From assembly GCA_027475525.1 (NCBI GenBank), contig JAMWFC010000029.1:868001-932000 (forward strand): 64,000 nt of DNA. The letters are read 5' to 3'. This document shows, one piece after another, positions 54,690 to 64,000 of the stretch. How positions within the stretch are numbered: the stretch's first letter is position 1; the number at the start of each line of letters is the position of its first letter. Made by a program: the position numbers and the translations under genes. The notes beneath the pieces were generated by a model, which was not told the origin of the DNA, ran no database searches, and saw nothing but the letters and a program-made list of their open reading frames with translations. This DNA is from Macrolepiota albuminosa. Lineage: Eukaryota > Basidiomycota > Agaricomycetes > Agaricales > Agaricaceae.

Positions 54690-57216
54690 ATGCTGTCCAA
54701 AGTTGTGGGACCGCTCTGGTCTCGAGTGGTAAGAAAACGTGGTGATTACAGAAGTCGCTAACCATGCTCAATCTTTGTATTCTTCAAAGGATATTCCAAT
54801 GGCGTGATTGGAAGTGGTAAGTCCTTTTTGCTGATTGAGAGTATGTAAACACTGATTAACTTGAAAAGTCAACACCCGTTCGTATTCTATCAGAACTTTC
54901 ACGACTCAAGTAACGTTTCAACAGTTCTAACCCGGATCTATGGATCGGACGTTTTGACCGATAACAACTACAGCACGGTCGTAAGCAGTATCAGTTTTGC
55001 GGGATTCGTGGTCGGCATGCTGTTATTCGGTAATGCGCCCGTTACTTCGTCGAAAGCTTCCTTGAATTAAGTACGAGTTCCTCCTTAGGCTTTCTGTCTG
55101 ACAAAATTGGAAGGAAATTTGGAATGGTGCACATGCTTCACAAACTCAGCGGCATTGACATCAGCCAACCGTTTTCTAGATGACTTCTAGTGCAATTATC
55201 GTTATCTTCTCTGGTTTATCTGCTGCTTCCTCGGGTGCAAACGGCAGCGTGAAAGGGCTTCTAAACATGTTAACCGTCATGCGGTCAGTTTCACAATCAA
55301 TGTCAACCACGTACTTCTCACTTTGAATCTAGTTTCTTTCTCGGTATCGGTCTAGGTGCTGAATATCCCTCTGGATCAGTTTCTGCTTCAGAGCAGTCTG
55401 AGGAGAAGACAATAGCGAAGAATGCCAGGCACCGTTGGTTTGCTCTAGCTACAGGTAAAGTTTTACGTCTCCCATGTCAATCCTTGTCACACATTCTCAT
55501 TTCCGTGGGACTTGACAGATACCGCGATAGACACGGGTTTTGTGATTTCTGCCTTCGTTCCCCTTGTCTTCTTCTGGATGTCAGGGTTTATTCTCACTGT
55601 CAATATTCCTGGGCTCACGATCTTGTGTTTCATCCTCATAGTTTTGGAAATAACCATCTTCGGGCTGTTTGGCGCATGTCCCTGGGCTTCGGCATGATAC
55701 CTGCATTGGCAGTGTTCCTCTGGCGTCTTAAAATGGACGAGCCGCTGCGATACAAGAAAGATTCCATGAAGCATACAAAGATTCCGTACCTTCTAGTTAT
55801 TAGACGCTATTGGGATCGTTTAGCTGCTATATCCTTCGTATGGTGTGTTTTATATTGTATTATGGAGTTCTGTGGGTTTCTAAACGTTGGTACAGGTTCT
55901 TGTATGATCTGATCTCGTACGTCTATTCAATCTCTTGAAGGCTGACAGAATTGAAATAATCATGCCAGGTTCCCGGTGAGTCAAGACAATCTCTCAGCTT
56001 GTCATGCATTTCATCGTTTACTCATAGTTTGTCATCTATTCATCGATCATCGTGAACAAGTGGGTCATAACGTTGACATTCCTCCGGTGCTTGACCTCTG
56101 TTTAGTATCACAGGCGGATCGGAGGACCTGGCTGTGGTATTTGGCTGGAATGTTGTTATCAAGTGCGCTTTCTCCCCGCTGTCTTGAGTGTCGACTTACC
56201 TTTAGTATCTAGTTTGTTTTATCTGCCAGGTCTTTGCTGTATACTCTTGTCCTCGGACAGTGCTGATTGTGCGACAGGATCGATATTGGGTGCTTTTGTC
56301 GTTGATTATCTTGGGCCGAAGAATACTTTAGTGGGTGCATGTCTATTGTGAGGCTCATTGAAGAAGCTGAATTGAAATTAGATGACTGGTCTTGTACTTC
56401 AAGCAGTAATAGGTTTCATAATGAGCGGATTATACGAACAGTAAGTTCAAATGTCATATTAAAAACTACAAAGGAAATATTGACGAGTTTACAGTCTCAC
56501 TAAACACGTTGCCGCCTTTGCTGTAAGAGATTTCATCAACGTCTGTAAATGCTGCTCAGGAGACCATGAAATAGGTTCTTTATGGTATATTTTTGAGTTT
56601 CGGAGAGTTTGGACCAGGGGATTGTTTGGGTATACTTGCAAGCAAGGCATGTCCGACCGCTGTTAGAGGACATTACTATGGCGTTGCCGCTGCGATTGGC
56701 AAAGTTGGAGCCTTTGTTGGCACCTGGAGTACGTCCCCCGTTGTCGCTTCTACGAATCGAAATAAAGCTTGTTATAGTGTTCCCTCCCATAGTTAAAGGT
56801 TTGCCTTGTTTAGATTTCACAGAGGTCTTCTACGATGTCTGATGTTTCCAGCGTTTGGTGGCTCAACTACTTCAAGAGGCAACACTGGTCCATTTTGGAT
56901 TGGAAGTGGTGAGTTCGGATGATTATATCATATACATGACGGCGCTCATGTACCTATGTGATTCAGGCGTCGCTCTTTTGAGCGCTCTTGTGACATTGTT
57001 CTTCATTAAGCCATTGTCTCCCGAAGGTATAGAGCGAGAAGACCAAGAGGCACGTTTGTCTCCCGTATGTTATTATAATCATCCTGACTCCTACTATAGT
57101 TCCGAGATTACCTTGAGGAACACGGATATGACACGAGCAGGATGGGGATGCCTGAATATGCTGCTGACATCACAGTCGAGGATAAGGGAGTCGATAAGAC
57201 ATTAGATAACGCTTGA
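54690..57216 (+). CDS. MFS permease, Git1/phosphate-transporter type
   Basis: Twelve-helix major facilitator of the fungal glycerophosphoinositol/phosphate (Git1-like) group, plasma membrane. Many short introns. Readable parts in order: [29 protein letters not shown] (over an intron that starts GTTCGT), [185 protein letters not shown]. The last intron (gtatgt...tatag) joins to [20 protein letters not shown], ending at 57216. Start at the ATG 54690 is the likely first exon ([13 protein letters not shown]). The substrate (glycerophosphodiester versus phosphate) is not decidable from sequence. Confidence 0.87.
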
Positions 57217-57751
57217 TGATGCAGAGGCAGTGTGTCAGAACTCTGATCAGACTGATAGATCATGGGTTGTTATCTAGTCTATGCTTATCTATGCTGGTAG
57301 TCACGTCGTTATATAAAGTATCGACTCACCAATGTGTAATTATATATATGAGTGATTGTTGCAATGGAGTGTCTTATTTCATGGAATAAAGAAAAGAGAA
57401 TAACGCAGACAATGAATGAGATTGAGGGTGGTCGCGGTGTGGCTTTTCAACACGGTCAGGCCTGATTGCAATATAATAGGATAAGGTGATATGGGTACAA
57501 GCGATTCATGGAGATCAATGCTAGATAAGATCAACTCTAAATCTGTACTGTACTCACCCTCATTCAAAGACCACGCCCTTTCCGACGCTCGAACCTCGTG
57601 GCTGACAGGGCAACCAGCTTTGTGCTGTGGCGCGTACGTGAGATAAGAATTTCCGAAAACTCTGGACGGTCACACCGATGTCACACATCAAAATACGCCC
57701 CTCCTGCAACATGCAAGTGCCTGCATTTGGAGGGGCGCTAGCTGCTCAACC
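57217..57751. other. intergenic stretch
   Basis: No gene supported. It holds the 3' flank of the permease and, between about 57600 and 57751, the presumed promoter of the next gene. Confidence 0.5.
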
Positions 57752-59590
57752 ATGCCGGCTGGATTCTCACATCTTCCACTCTCTGGGGTAACGAGGTTCT
57801 TCCTGCGTTCACTACACTTTTACTTCTTGAGCTCCGTAGCCAATCCCACCCGTTGGCAGTCACGTCGCACGTTCTCTATGATGGCGCATTCTCGTCGAGA
57901 CCTTTTTGACTATACGTCAGGGCGGTGGATGTAAGTCCTATACATGTTGTCCTGTGAGGTCTATATCTAGCCCGTAGTTCTACATGTCCAGCATCAACGA
58001 TACCCTTCGCCATGCAGAACGTAGACGTGTATTCAACGTCGATGGGCTATGTCGACTTGCGGCCCAGTCTGTTGGTCGGAGTGCCGATGATGTCGCCGAC
58101 CTGGAAAAACTCGCCGAGGGCGGGTTTAACCGTACTTTCCTCATCACCATGCGCGATGGCTTCCAAATGGTGGCGCGTGTCCCTTACCCGGTTACGATTC
58201 CCAAGTACTTTGCTATCGCCAGTGAAGTGGCTACTATGTCCTTACTCCGTTCTTCTGGGCTGCCTATTCCTCAGGTATACGGATACTCCCCTGTGTCGGA
58301 CAACGCTGCAGAGACCGAGTATATCTTTATGGAATTTATACAAGGCACCAAGTTAAGCGACATATGGTTTGAGCTAGGGGAAAGAGAAATTATCTCAGTC
58401 TTGCGGCAACTCGTAGAATACGAGTCGAAGATGATGTCGATGGCTTTCCCGGCGGGAGGAAGCCTGTACTATACAAAAGACCTGGTGAAGGTGGCCGGGA
58501 GGCCGGGCATCCCGCTTCAGGACGCGCGATTCTGCATCGGTCCAGATACAACAATAAATATGTGGTTTGGCCGGAGATCACAGCTCGACGTAGATCGAGG
58601 ACCCTGTAGCTGCTCTGCCTTTTTCATTATTCCTTTAAACTAACTGTATCCGTAGACGAAAGTGCCGAAGCAGCCCTCGTAAAAGCAGCCGACAAGGAAC
58701 TGACTTATCTGGAGCAGTTCGGTTGTCCGTTGCAGCCATTCCAGCGCGTGAGGCGGGAAGCTTACAAGTACCAGGAGCAGCTGCCGTCGGACCACGTCGA
58801 GAACCTGCACCGTTATCTCCTCATCGCGCCGTCAATTATCCCCAGGAACCTGGACAGTTTCTGTACCCGCCATCCTGATCTCCAGCCGAGCAATATCATT
58901 GTCTCGAGGTCATCCGACTCCGATCTGCGCATTGTCAGCCTGTTGGACTGGCAACACACTCCGATCCTGCCCGCGTTTCTCCTTGTCGGTATACCTCATT
59001 GCTTCCAGAACTACGATGATCTTGTCTCGCAATCTATGACGCGGCCTTTGCTGCCGGAGAATTTCCACGACTTGGACGAAACACAGCAAAGCTTTGAGAA
59101 GGAATTATATCGTCGGCGCCTCGTCCATTATCACTATGTCAAAATCACGGAAGAATGCAACGCGCTTCAATACCCAGCACTGATGGAACCCATGAACGTG
59201 CTTCGCCGCCGCCTCTTCCAAGAAGCCAGTTCTACTTGGCAGGGAGAAACATTCGCGCTTAAGGTTGCGCTGATAGAGGCAACCGAGAACTGGGAGGCGC
59301 TTACAGGGGGAGGCGTGCCGTGTCCTATCAAGTTCGACGTTGAGGACGTACGTAAGACTATGGAGCTGGATGAAGAGCAGAGAACATCGGACGAGGCTTT
59401 GTACGGGCTCCGGGAAGCGATTGGCTATGCACAGGATGGCTGGACGTGCACCGAGGGCTATGAGGAGAAAATGGCACAAATCAAGCAACTGAAAAAACGT
59501 GCATTGGAGCAGTGTGGGTCGGACGAGGAACGGGCTGAGATTGTGGGGCACTGGCCTATGGACGACATGGACGAAACAAAATACATGTGA
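57752..59590 (+). CDS. APH-fold phosphotransferase, Aim9-like, predicted mitochondrial
   Basis: Protein with an aminoglycoside-phosphotransferase/choline-kinase fold, like yeast Aim9 and its many fungal relatives. Exons 57752-57930, 57992-58605, 58656-59590, joins in phase. The basic N-terminus rich in Arg, Ser and Phe (FFLRSLHFYFLSSVANPTRW) looks like a mitochondrial presequence and is followed by LFDYTSGRW. ATP-binding lobe: LAEGGFNRTFLITM, MVARVPYP, ASEVATMSLLRSSGLPIPQV, EYIFMEFIQGTKLSDIWFEL. MWFGRRSQLDVDRGP then spans the last intron. Catalytic loop FCTRHPDLQPSNIIVS and metal-binding LLDWQHT are intact. The C-terminal 200 residues are helical and Glu/Lys-rich. Family substrates are unknown; antibiotic resistance should not be inferred. 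Confidence 0.92.
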
Positions 59591-60498
59591 TGAGCCGAGC
59601 TAGATATTCTGCCGTGTCGTATCTTGTCCGCTGTGTTTTACAATTTGTGATGTACAGAAAAGTAAAGGCCGTAATTAGGATTGGATCCACCTCAGTCAGT
59701 ATATCCATGGCTGAAGTGTTCCGTGTGAATCAATGTTTTAACTATCACTGCTGGCAGCCAATGCTTTTTCCTTGGGAAACAGAGAGAAAGAAATATGTTA
59801 TGCCATTTCTGATGCACACATTTCTCAAGGAAAAAGGCTTAAGACAATGGAAAGTGCCTTTTTCTAAAGTAAAAAGTGGACAAAGGAGTGGTATAACATA
59901 TTCCCTATTGGCTTTTCCAGTTGAAAAGAGCTTGTGGAACTAGCAGTGTATACAGCTCACTTTTTTTCCTCATATTTGGCAGCTTTCAGTGACTAGGAAA
60001 GCTGGTTGGTATAGTACATGGGCATTAAAAGCAGGACATACAGGCTTTTACAACATTTATGGAAATTCTCTTTGAGAGAGTAAAACAGGGTTTTGATCAC
60101 AGTTACAGATGTTATACATCACTTCCAAGTACACACCTTTATTGAATGAATGGATTCGAATATTAGGCTAGGGAAATCATCAAAACTCTTCTATGTTAGA
60201 CGATGGTGTCGCAACATATCGCAGAAATAATATATTTCCTAGTACGAACAATTTAATCAATATGACTCTGAAGTTCGAGATCAAGAGATGATTATATATA
60301 AGTACAATAACTGACGCACCTGAAGTTCGAGATCAAGAGATGATTCGAAATTCAGGTCACATACAGTATAAATAACTAAACAGTAGTGAAACATGTGTAA
60401 GTTTTGTAATATGTAACGTAAGATAATAAATTGGAAGAATTGAAACATATGGAACGACATACGCAATCATGACGCGTGTATGAAGTAGCTCTCCGCAG
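59591..60498. other. CpG-poor intergenic DNA, possible transposon relic
   Basis: 59700-60130 is almost CpG-free and AT-rich, with an open stretch at 59587-59943 whose C-terminal part (QWKVPFSKVKSGQRSG) faintly recalls the psq/pogo helix-turn-helix. Too weak to name. A 27-bp direct repeat starting TGAAGTTCGAGATCAAG lies at about 60268 and 60320 (offset 52). The 3' flank of the minus-strand gene at 60499 is here. Confidence 0.35.
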
Positions 60499-61847
60499 TC
60501 ATATGTCACTTCTTTCGACAAATGGAGCGTATAAGACAGAATGGTTCTGGGAGGTTTGTAATGCCACTACTGAATTGTGGAATTTTTCAATAGAAGAAGC
60601 CTCATGTACAATAAATAGTGTCAATGAGGGGTAAACATACTGTATATGCCAAATTTAGTGTCTTAGACATCTATCAGGTTTTAAATTGCTCACAGAAATA
60701 TTCTGGTAGAGAATTACATAGAATGAATAACCATAATTATCAGCCGAAATTTGACTAAACTGAAGCCCAAACATCACTGTCTGACAAGGGGCATCTGCTT
60801 AGTATTAGATACCACTGTAAATGCACCATACCTGTAAAATGCAGTATATGACTCCAGATTCCAAGAGGAGTACTAAGATGTGCCATGCCCCAAATAGCTT
60901 TTGTTTCTGGATTTTATTGTCTCGCAAAAACTGCAGATGTTTGCTGGTTTTGTCTTTAATATACGTTCAAGTGTATGACCAAAATACTCACTATAAAGTC
61001 CACCCAATGAATGATGTCGCAACTGCATTAGTAAGGAGGGACAGCCCAAAAAATGCAGTCGAGACTGTTAGGCTGGTTGCTTGCTGTGGAGTACTAATAT
61101 TCCAGTAACTATCAAAATACATAGATACCAATCCGGCCACTTTGAAATATAGGATTGATCACATGGCACATTGAAATATGCGATTTTGTGACTTACGAAA
61201 GGAAAGGATGCACAGTACGGTTGAAATTACAGACGCCCATCGTTGCTTACCAAGAATAGACCATGCACGCCATATGATTACAGCATCATTAAGAGGGAGC
61301 TGTATTGGGCAGGGCGTTTTCTATCAGGAAGATCTCACCTTCCAACAAGCTCTTCGACGCACTGGTAACTTAGACATTACTTCCTTGATAAAAAATATTG
61401 GGGTGAGGCTTTGAGAGCCAGAACAAGAGCCATCATCCATGGGAAAACCGCACTTGACATCCAGGATCAGGTCTACCAATTGCAGTGCAGGATACCCAAG
61501 TGTTGTCACAAGACTCAATGAGATAATTGTCAACGTTGCTTTGGAATGGAGTGATTTTGCTCGGCGTCTGAAGAATGACTGGTTTACTATGTCGCAGAGT
61601 ACTTGTAGATAGACACTGCCACATACCTGATTATAGTATGGATTACTATGGCATATAGCGGAGTGAATATGCCTACCAAGGCAAAATCAGTTCCAGCAAT
61701 GGAAGATGAAAAATTTACTAGTGACACAATGTGGAACGCAATCAGCAACGCACCTACACATAGAAAGGCAATTGGCAATTCCCAGATCACGATGCCTGTC
61801 CAATCTTGGCCTATTAACTGATATACTTTTCTTTCCCATTCGATCAT
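60499..61847 (-). CDS. basidiomycete seven-helix membrane protein, uncharacterised
   Basis: Seven phase-consistent exons on the minus strand, none obvious as a long ORF. Start MIEWERKVYQLIGQDWTG at 61847, then helices ELPIAFLCVGALLIAFHIVS and FALVGIFTPLYAIVIHTII. Exon 2 has LTIISLSLVTTLGYPALQLV and IKEVMSKLPVRRRACWK. Exon 3 has LPLNDAVIIWRAWSILGKQR and VISTVLCILSF. Exon 4 has AFFGLSLLTNAVATSFIGWT. Exon 5 has LYKHLQFLRDNKIQKQ and ILVLLLESGVIYCILQ. Exons 6-7 end at 60499 (YVYPSLTLFIVHEASS). The order (DAVIIWRAW, then LLTN...W-L-YKH..FLR, then LLLESGVIYC) matches, from memory, a large family of unknown function in mushroom-forming fungi. AT-rich and CpG-poor compared with neighbouring genes. Acceptors of introns 3 and 4 were chosen by phase. 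Confidence 0.72.
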
Positions 61848-64000
61848 TGTCGATCAGGAAAAGGTATGACGATTTCAGGGTTGATATTGAAAGTCGTCCC
61901 AGTGTAGCGCATGCATGACCTAGTATTTATACTCGACCATCAAAGGCTGTGGAATATCAAAGGCTATGGCTGATGATCATAATTTATCATTTTCGATCTA
62001 GGTTCCGGACAGGAAGGTTGATTCCTCACGCAAAAAGAAATATGGGGCTGCTGTCATTTGAGGCAATTTAAATTGGAAATACCTAAACCGAAGACAAGGG
62101 TGCGACTCGGACATCAGTCCCGATACGATTACGGATTGCGATCAAGGTAATTACAATAAATACAACGATCATGTAAAACGCAAGCATTTCGGTGTCCACG
62201 AGACCCATGAGTCGTGTTCTCATTTCGCAGCAATCATGCGCGTAAGTCTTTGATTCTCAGTTTACAATATGGACATGTTGCAATGATGGGTTGGGGGGTT
62301 GGGTTTAATTCGGGCATGAGGAACTTCGGTTCCCCCCGCCAAACTTATTGTGTATTTTCTCCAAGTCCTTTCAAACCCAGCCTTATTTCATCATTATCTC
62401 GTCCTCTTTCCTTATCTCCTCGGCTTTGACCTCCATTGTTTCACTACTTACAAACCCGCGAGCACACTTACGACTCGCCATCGTCTCACTCTCACACTGC
62501 ACTCACAGATTCGTCGGATTAGACTTAGACCTTACATCGCGCGTTTGCATCTAATCTAAATCACACCGCCACTTCGGACAATTAGCAGGTGTTCCTCAAG
62601 GAACATTCCTGCCTTGCTTCCTCATGCTTCTAACAGTCGTTTTCTACGCGCCACCTCATCACCTATTCCAGACCCTACCCTATTCATGACTGATTCGACA
62701 ATCACCGTCTCTGTCGGCGCGTACAACTCGCTGATTGTTAGGCAAGGAAGGCTGATGCTCCAGAAAATGTATACTATTACGCATGAAACAAGGCAGATCT
62801 AATCCTGAGATCGCAGCACACCTTGCCTCGTTCAGCATGAACATTCAAACCCTCGAATTAAAGGCTAAATAAAAGACCATGATGGAACTAGTGCGTTTTC
62901 GTCCTCCGCCTCTTACATACTTAATTGTCTTGACTACATCACAGCAAATCATGGCAACCTCAAATATGATTGTTCACTCACAATCAAAGACAGACGTGCC
63001 CTCGAGCCGCTCTTTGTGCCTGTCCTCACCGTGTTTGCCAAGCTCGGTAACATGTTTGTCTTTCTTCATCCTCACACAGTCGTTGACACGCACTCGCCCT
63101 CACAGTTGCTACATTGCCTCAACGCTGCAAGCCCTCTTCCCTCTCCCCGACTTACAGGCGTAGTACAAACTCCCCGGCAAGAGGGCCCCATGATAATGAT
63201 CACAACCACGCGCTGACATACCTTGAACCCCTCGCCATGCGCAACATCGTGGACGGGTTGCCGAATGGACAGTATGTATTTCCGAGGACGGGCGTATCTG
63301 GAGAGATACTGCGAGATCGAGGAAATGCATGATGGGAAGAGGGAAGGAAGTTCCAAGCGGCTCTTAAGCCCCTAGGGCTGAAACCGCTCATGGGGCGCTG
63401 CCATGCTCAGTTTCGACGATGATACAGCAAGCGGGGGGAGTTTTTGGAATGGTTGACTCAGTTTGTGAAGAGGGCTGGAGGGTTCCGCCTGGGAGTCCGG
63501 GGTCGGGTTCGTTGTTTTTTCTTCGTCTTGCTGTCCACCAGTAAATTGTTTTCTTGTAATAGATCGAATGAAGGGGTTCACGTACGCACTAAAACAGGTG
63601 CGCCTCTTGCAAGGTCGTACAGTACCACATCGATGAGAGCGATGTGCTGGTATCGCCATGCTTGCAGTTGAGCTTCCAAAGAATCAATACTTGAAAGGGG
63701 ACAAGGAAGAGGGGAAGTGGATAGGGGTGCGGATGATTCGGTGCGTAGAGATGGTGCTGGGCAAGGAGGTCAATGGGTGGAGTTGTACAGTGTCAAGTGA
63801 ACACTTGGGTGCTTTACTTTTGACAAGATGAGGACGAGGAATTGACGCTTGAATAGGATATAGGTACGCTAGGTTCAAGTCGTTCTAGATTTGTTTCAAC
63901 TTGTACTGAGTCCCTTCGTATGGAAAACTTTCCTCATTTACATTATCAAGCTTGTCCGTCTTCCCATGCAAACGACAATACATCTGTCTTTTACGGCTCT
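61848..64000. other. unassigned right end of the window
   Basis: No gene is firmly supported. 62690-63170 (+) shows splice-like signals and a readable piece KYDCSLTIKDRRALEPLF plus LTVFAKLGNMFVFLHPH. 63270-63520 (+) reads YLERYCEIEEMHDGK and KRGEFLEWLTQFVKRAGGF in different frames, the latter after a TGA that could be a decayed CGA. These may be parts of one unknown gene or a pseudogene. No family recognised; the window ends before it can be resolved. Confidence 0.3.

Noticed and set aside
57752..59590. APH domain as an antibiotic-resistance gene
   Set aside because: Presequence, length and motif context match the eukaryotic Aim9-like family, not bacterial aminoglycoside kinases.
60268..60346. 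27-bp direct repeat as another assembly duplication
   Set aside because: The offset is 52 bp with only 27 bp identical, unlike the perfect full-unit k-mer duplications.
1..64000. CRISPR arrays, tRNA or rRNA genes, centromeric satellites
   Set aside because: No spaced direct repeats, no convincing tRNA A/B boxes and no rRNA sequence were seen by eye; a covariance-model scan was not possible.

Overview
The window is nuclear DNA of a filamentous basidiomycete, probably an agaricomycete. Genes are cut by many introns of about 45-60 bp with GT...AG ends. The F-box and seven-helix families look like ones that expand in mushroom-forming fungi. The retrotransposon is a Ty3/gypsy chromovirus with a C-terminal chromodomain. 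There are no operons, Shine-Dalgarno sites or prokaryotic genes. All family calls come from reading motifs by eye; no search was run.

Layout. 0-8 kb: an unassigned gene, an NRAMP metal transporter (1881-4079) and a tandem pair of small paralogous genes (4980-5682, 6625-7325). A 169-bp pogo/Tigger-like MITE lies at 8031-8199. A first F-box-like gene is at 10662-13143 and a Pumilio (PUF) RNA-binding protein gene is on the minus strand at 15644-18865. From about 20.96 to 41.4 kb lies a transposon island. 42-44.5 kb holds a GMC oxidoreductase gene at the island's edge. 44.5-49.5 kb is gene-poor. A paralogue of the F-box gene follows (49581-51988), then a Git1/phosphate-type MFS permease (54690-57216), an Aim9-like APH-fold phosphotransferase (57752-59590) and a seven-helix membrane protein on the minus strand (60499-61847). 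The last 2 kb are unassigned.

The island is nested. A decayed LINE (about 24.35-39.7 kb; ORF1, endonuclease, RT, RNase H and zinc-finger relics) carries a Tc1/mariner element (26660-28547, TA target duplication, 222-bp inverted repeats). It also carries a much younger chromovirus (31528-37788, 321-bp LTRs, CTGCC target duplication). Around these are a solo LTR with a CATTG duplication, strongly decayed LTRs related to the chromovirus, and other RT fragments. The old DNA is almost free of CpG and the chromovirus is CpG-rich. All five differences between the chromovirus LTRs are CpG transitions, and two premature stops and the loss of an RT catalytic aspartate are explained the same way. This points to methylation-linked deamination of transposons.

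The most important warning for users of this sequence: nine perfect tandem duplications have a unit of exactly 77 bp (eight) or 127 bp (one). These equal common assembler k-mer sizes, and removing 77 bp restores the frame or the expected LTR/TIR length in four cases. They are best read as contig-joining artefacts, not biology. I found no convincing new defence, biosynthetic or toxin system.
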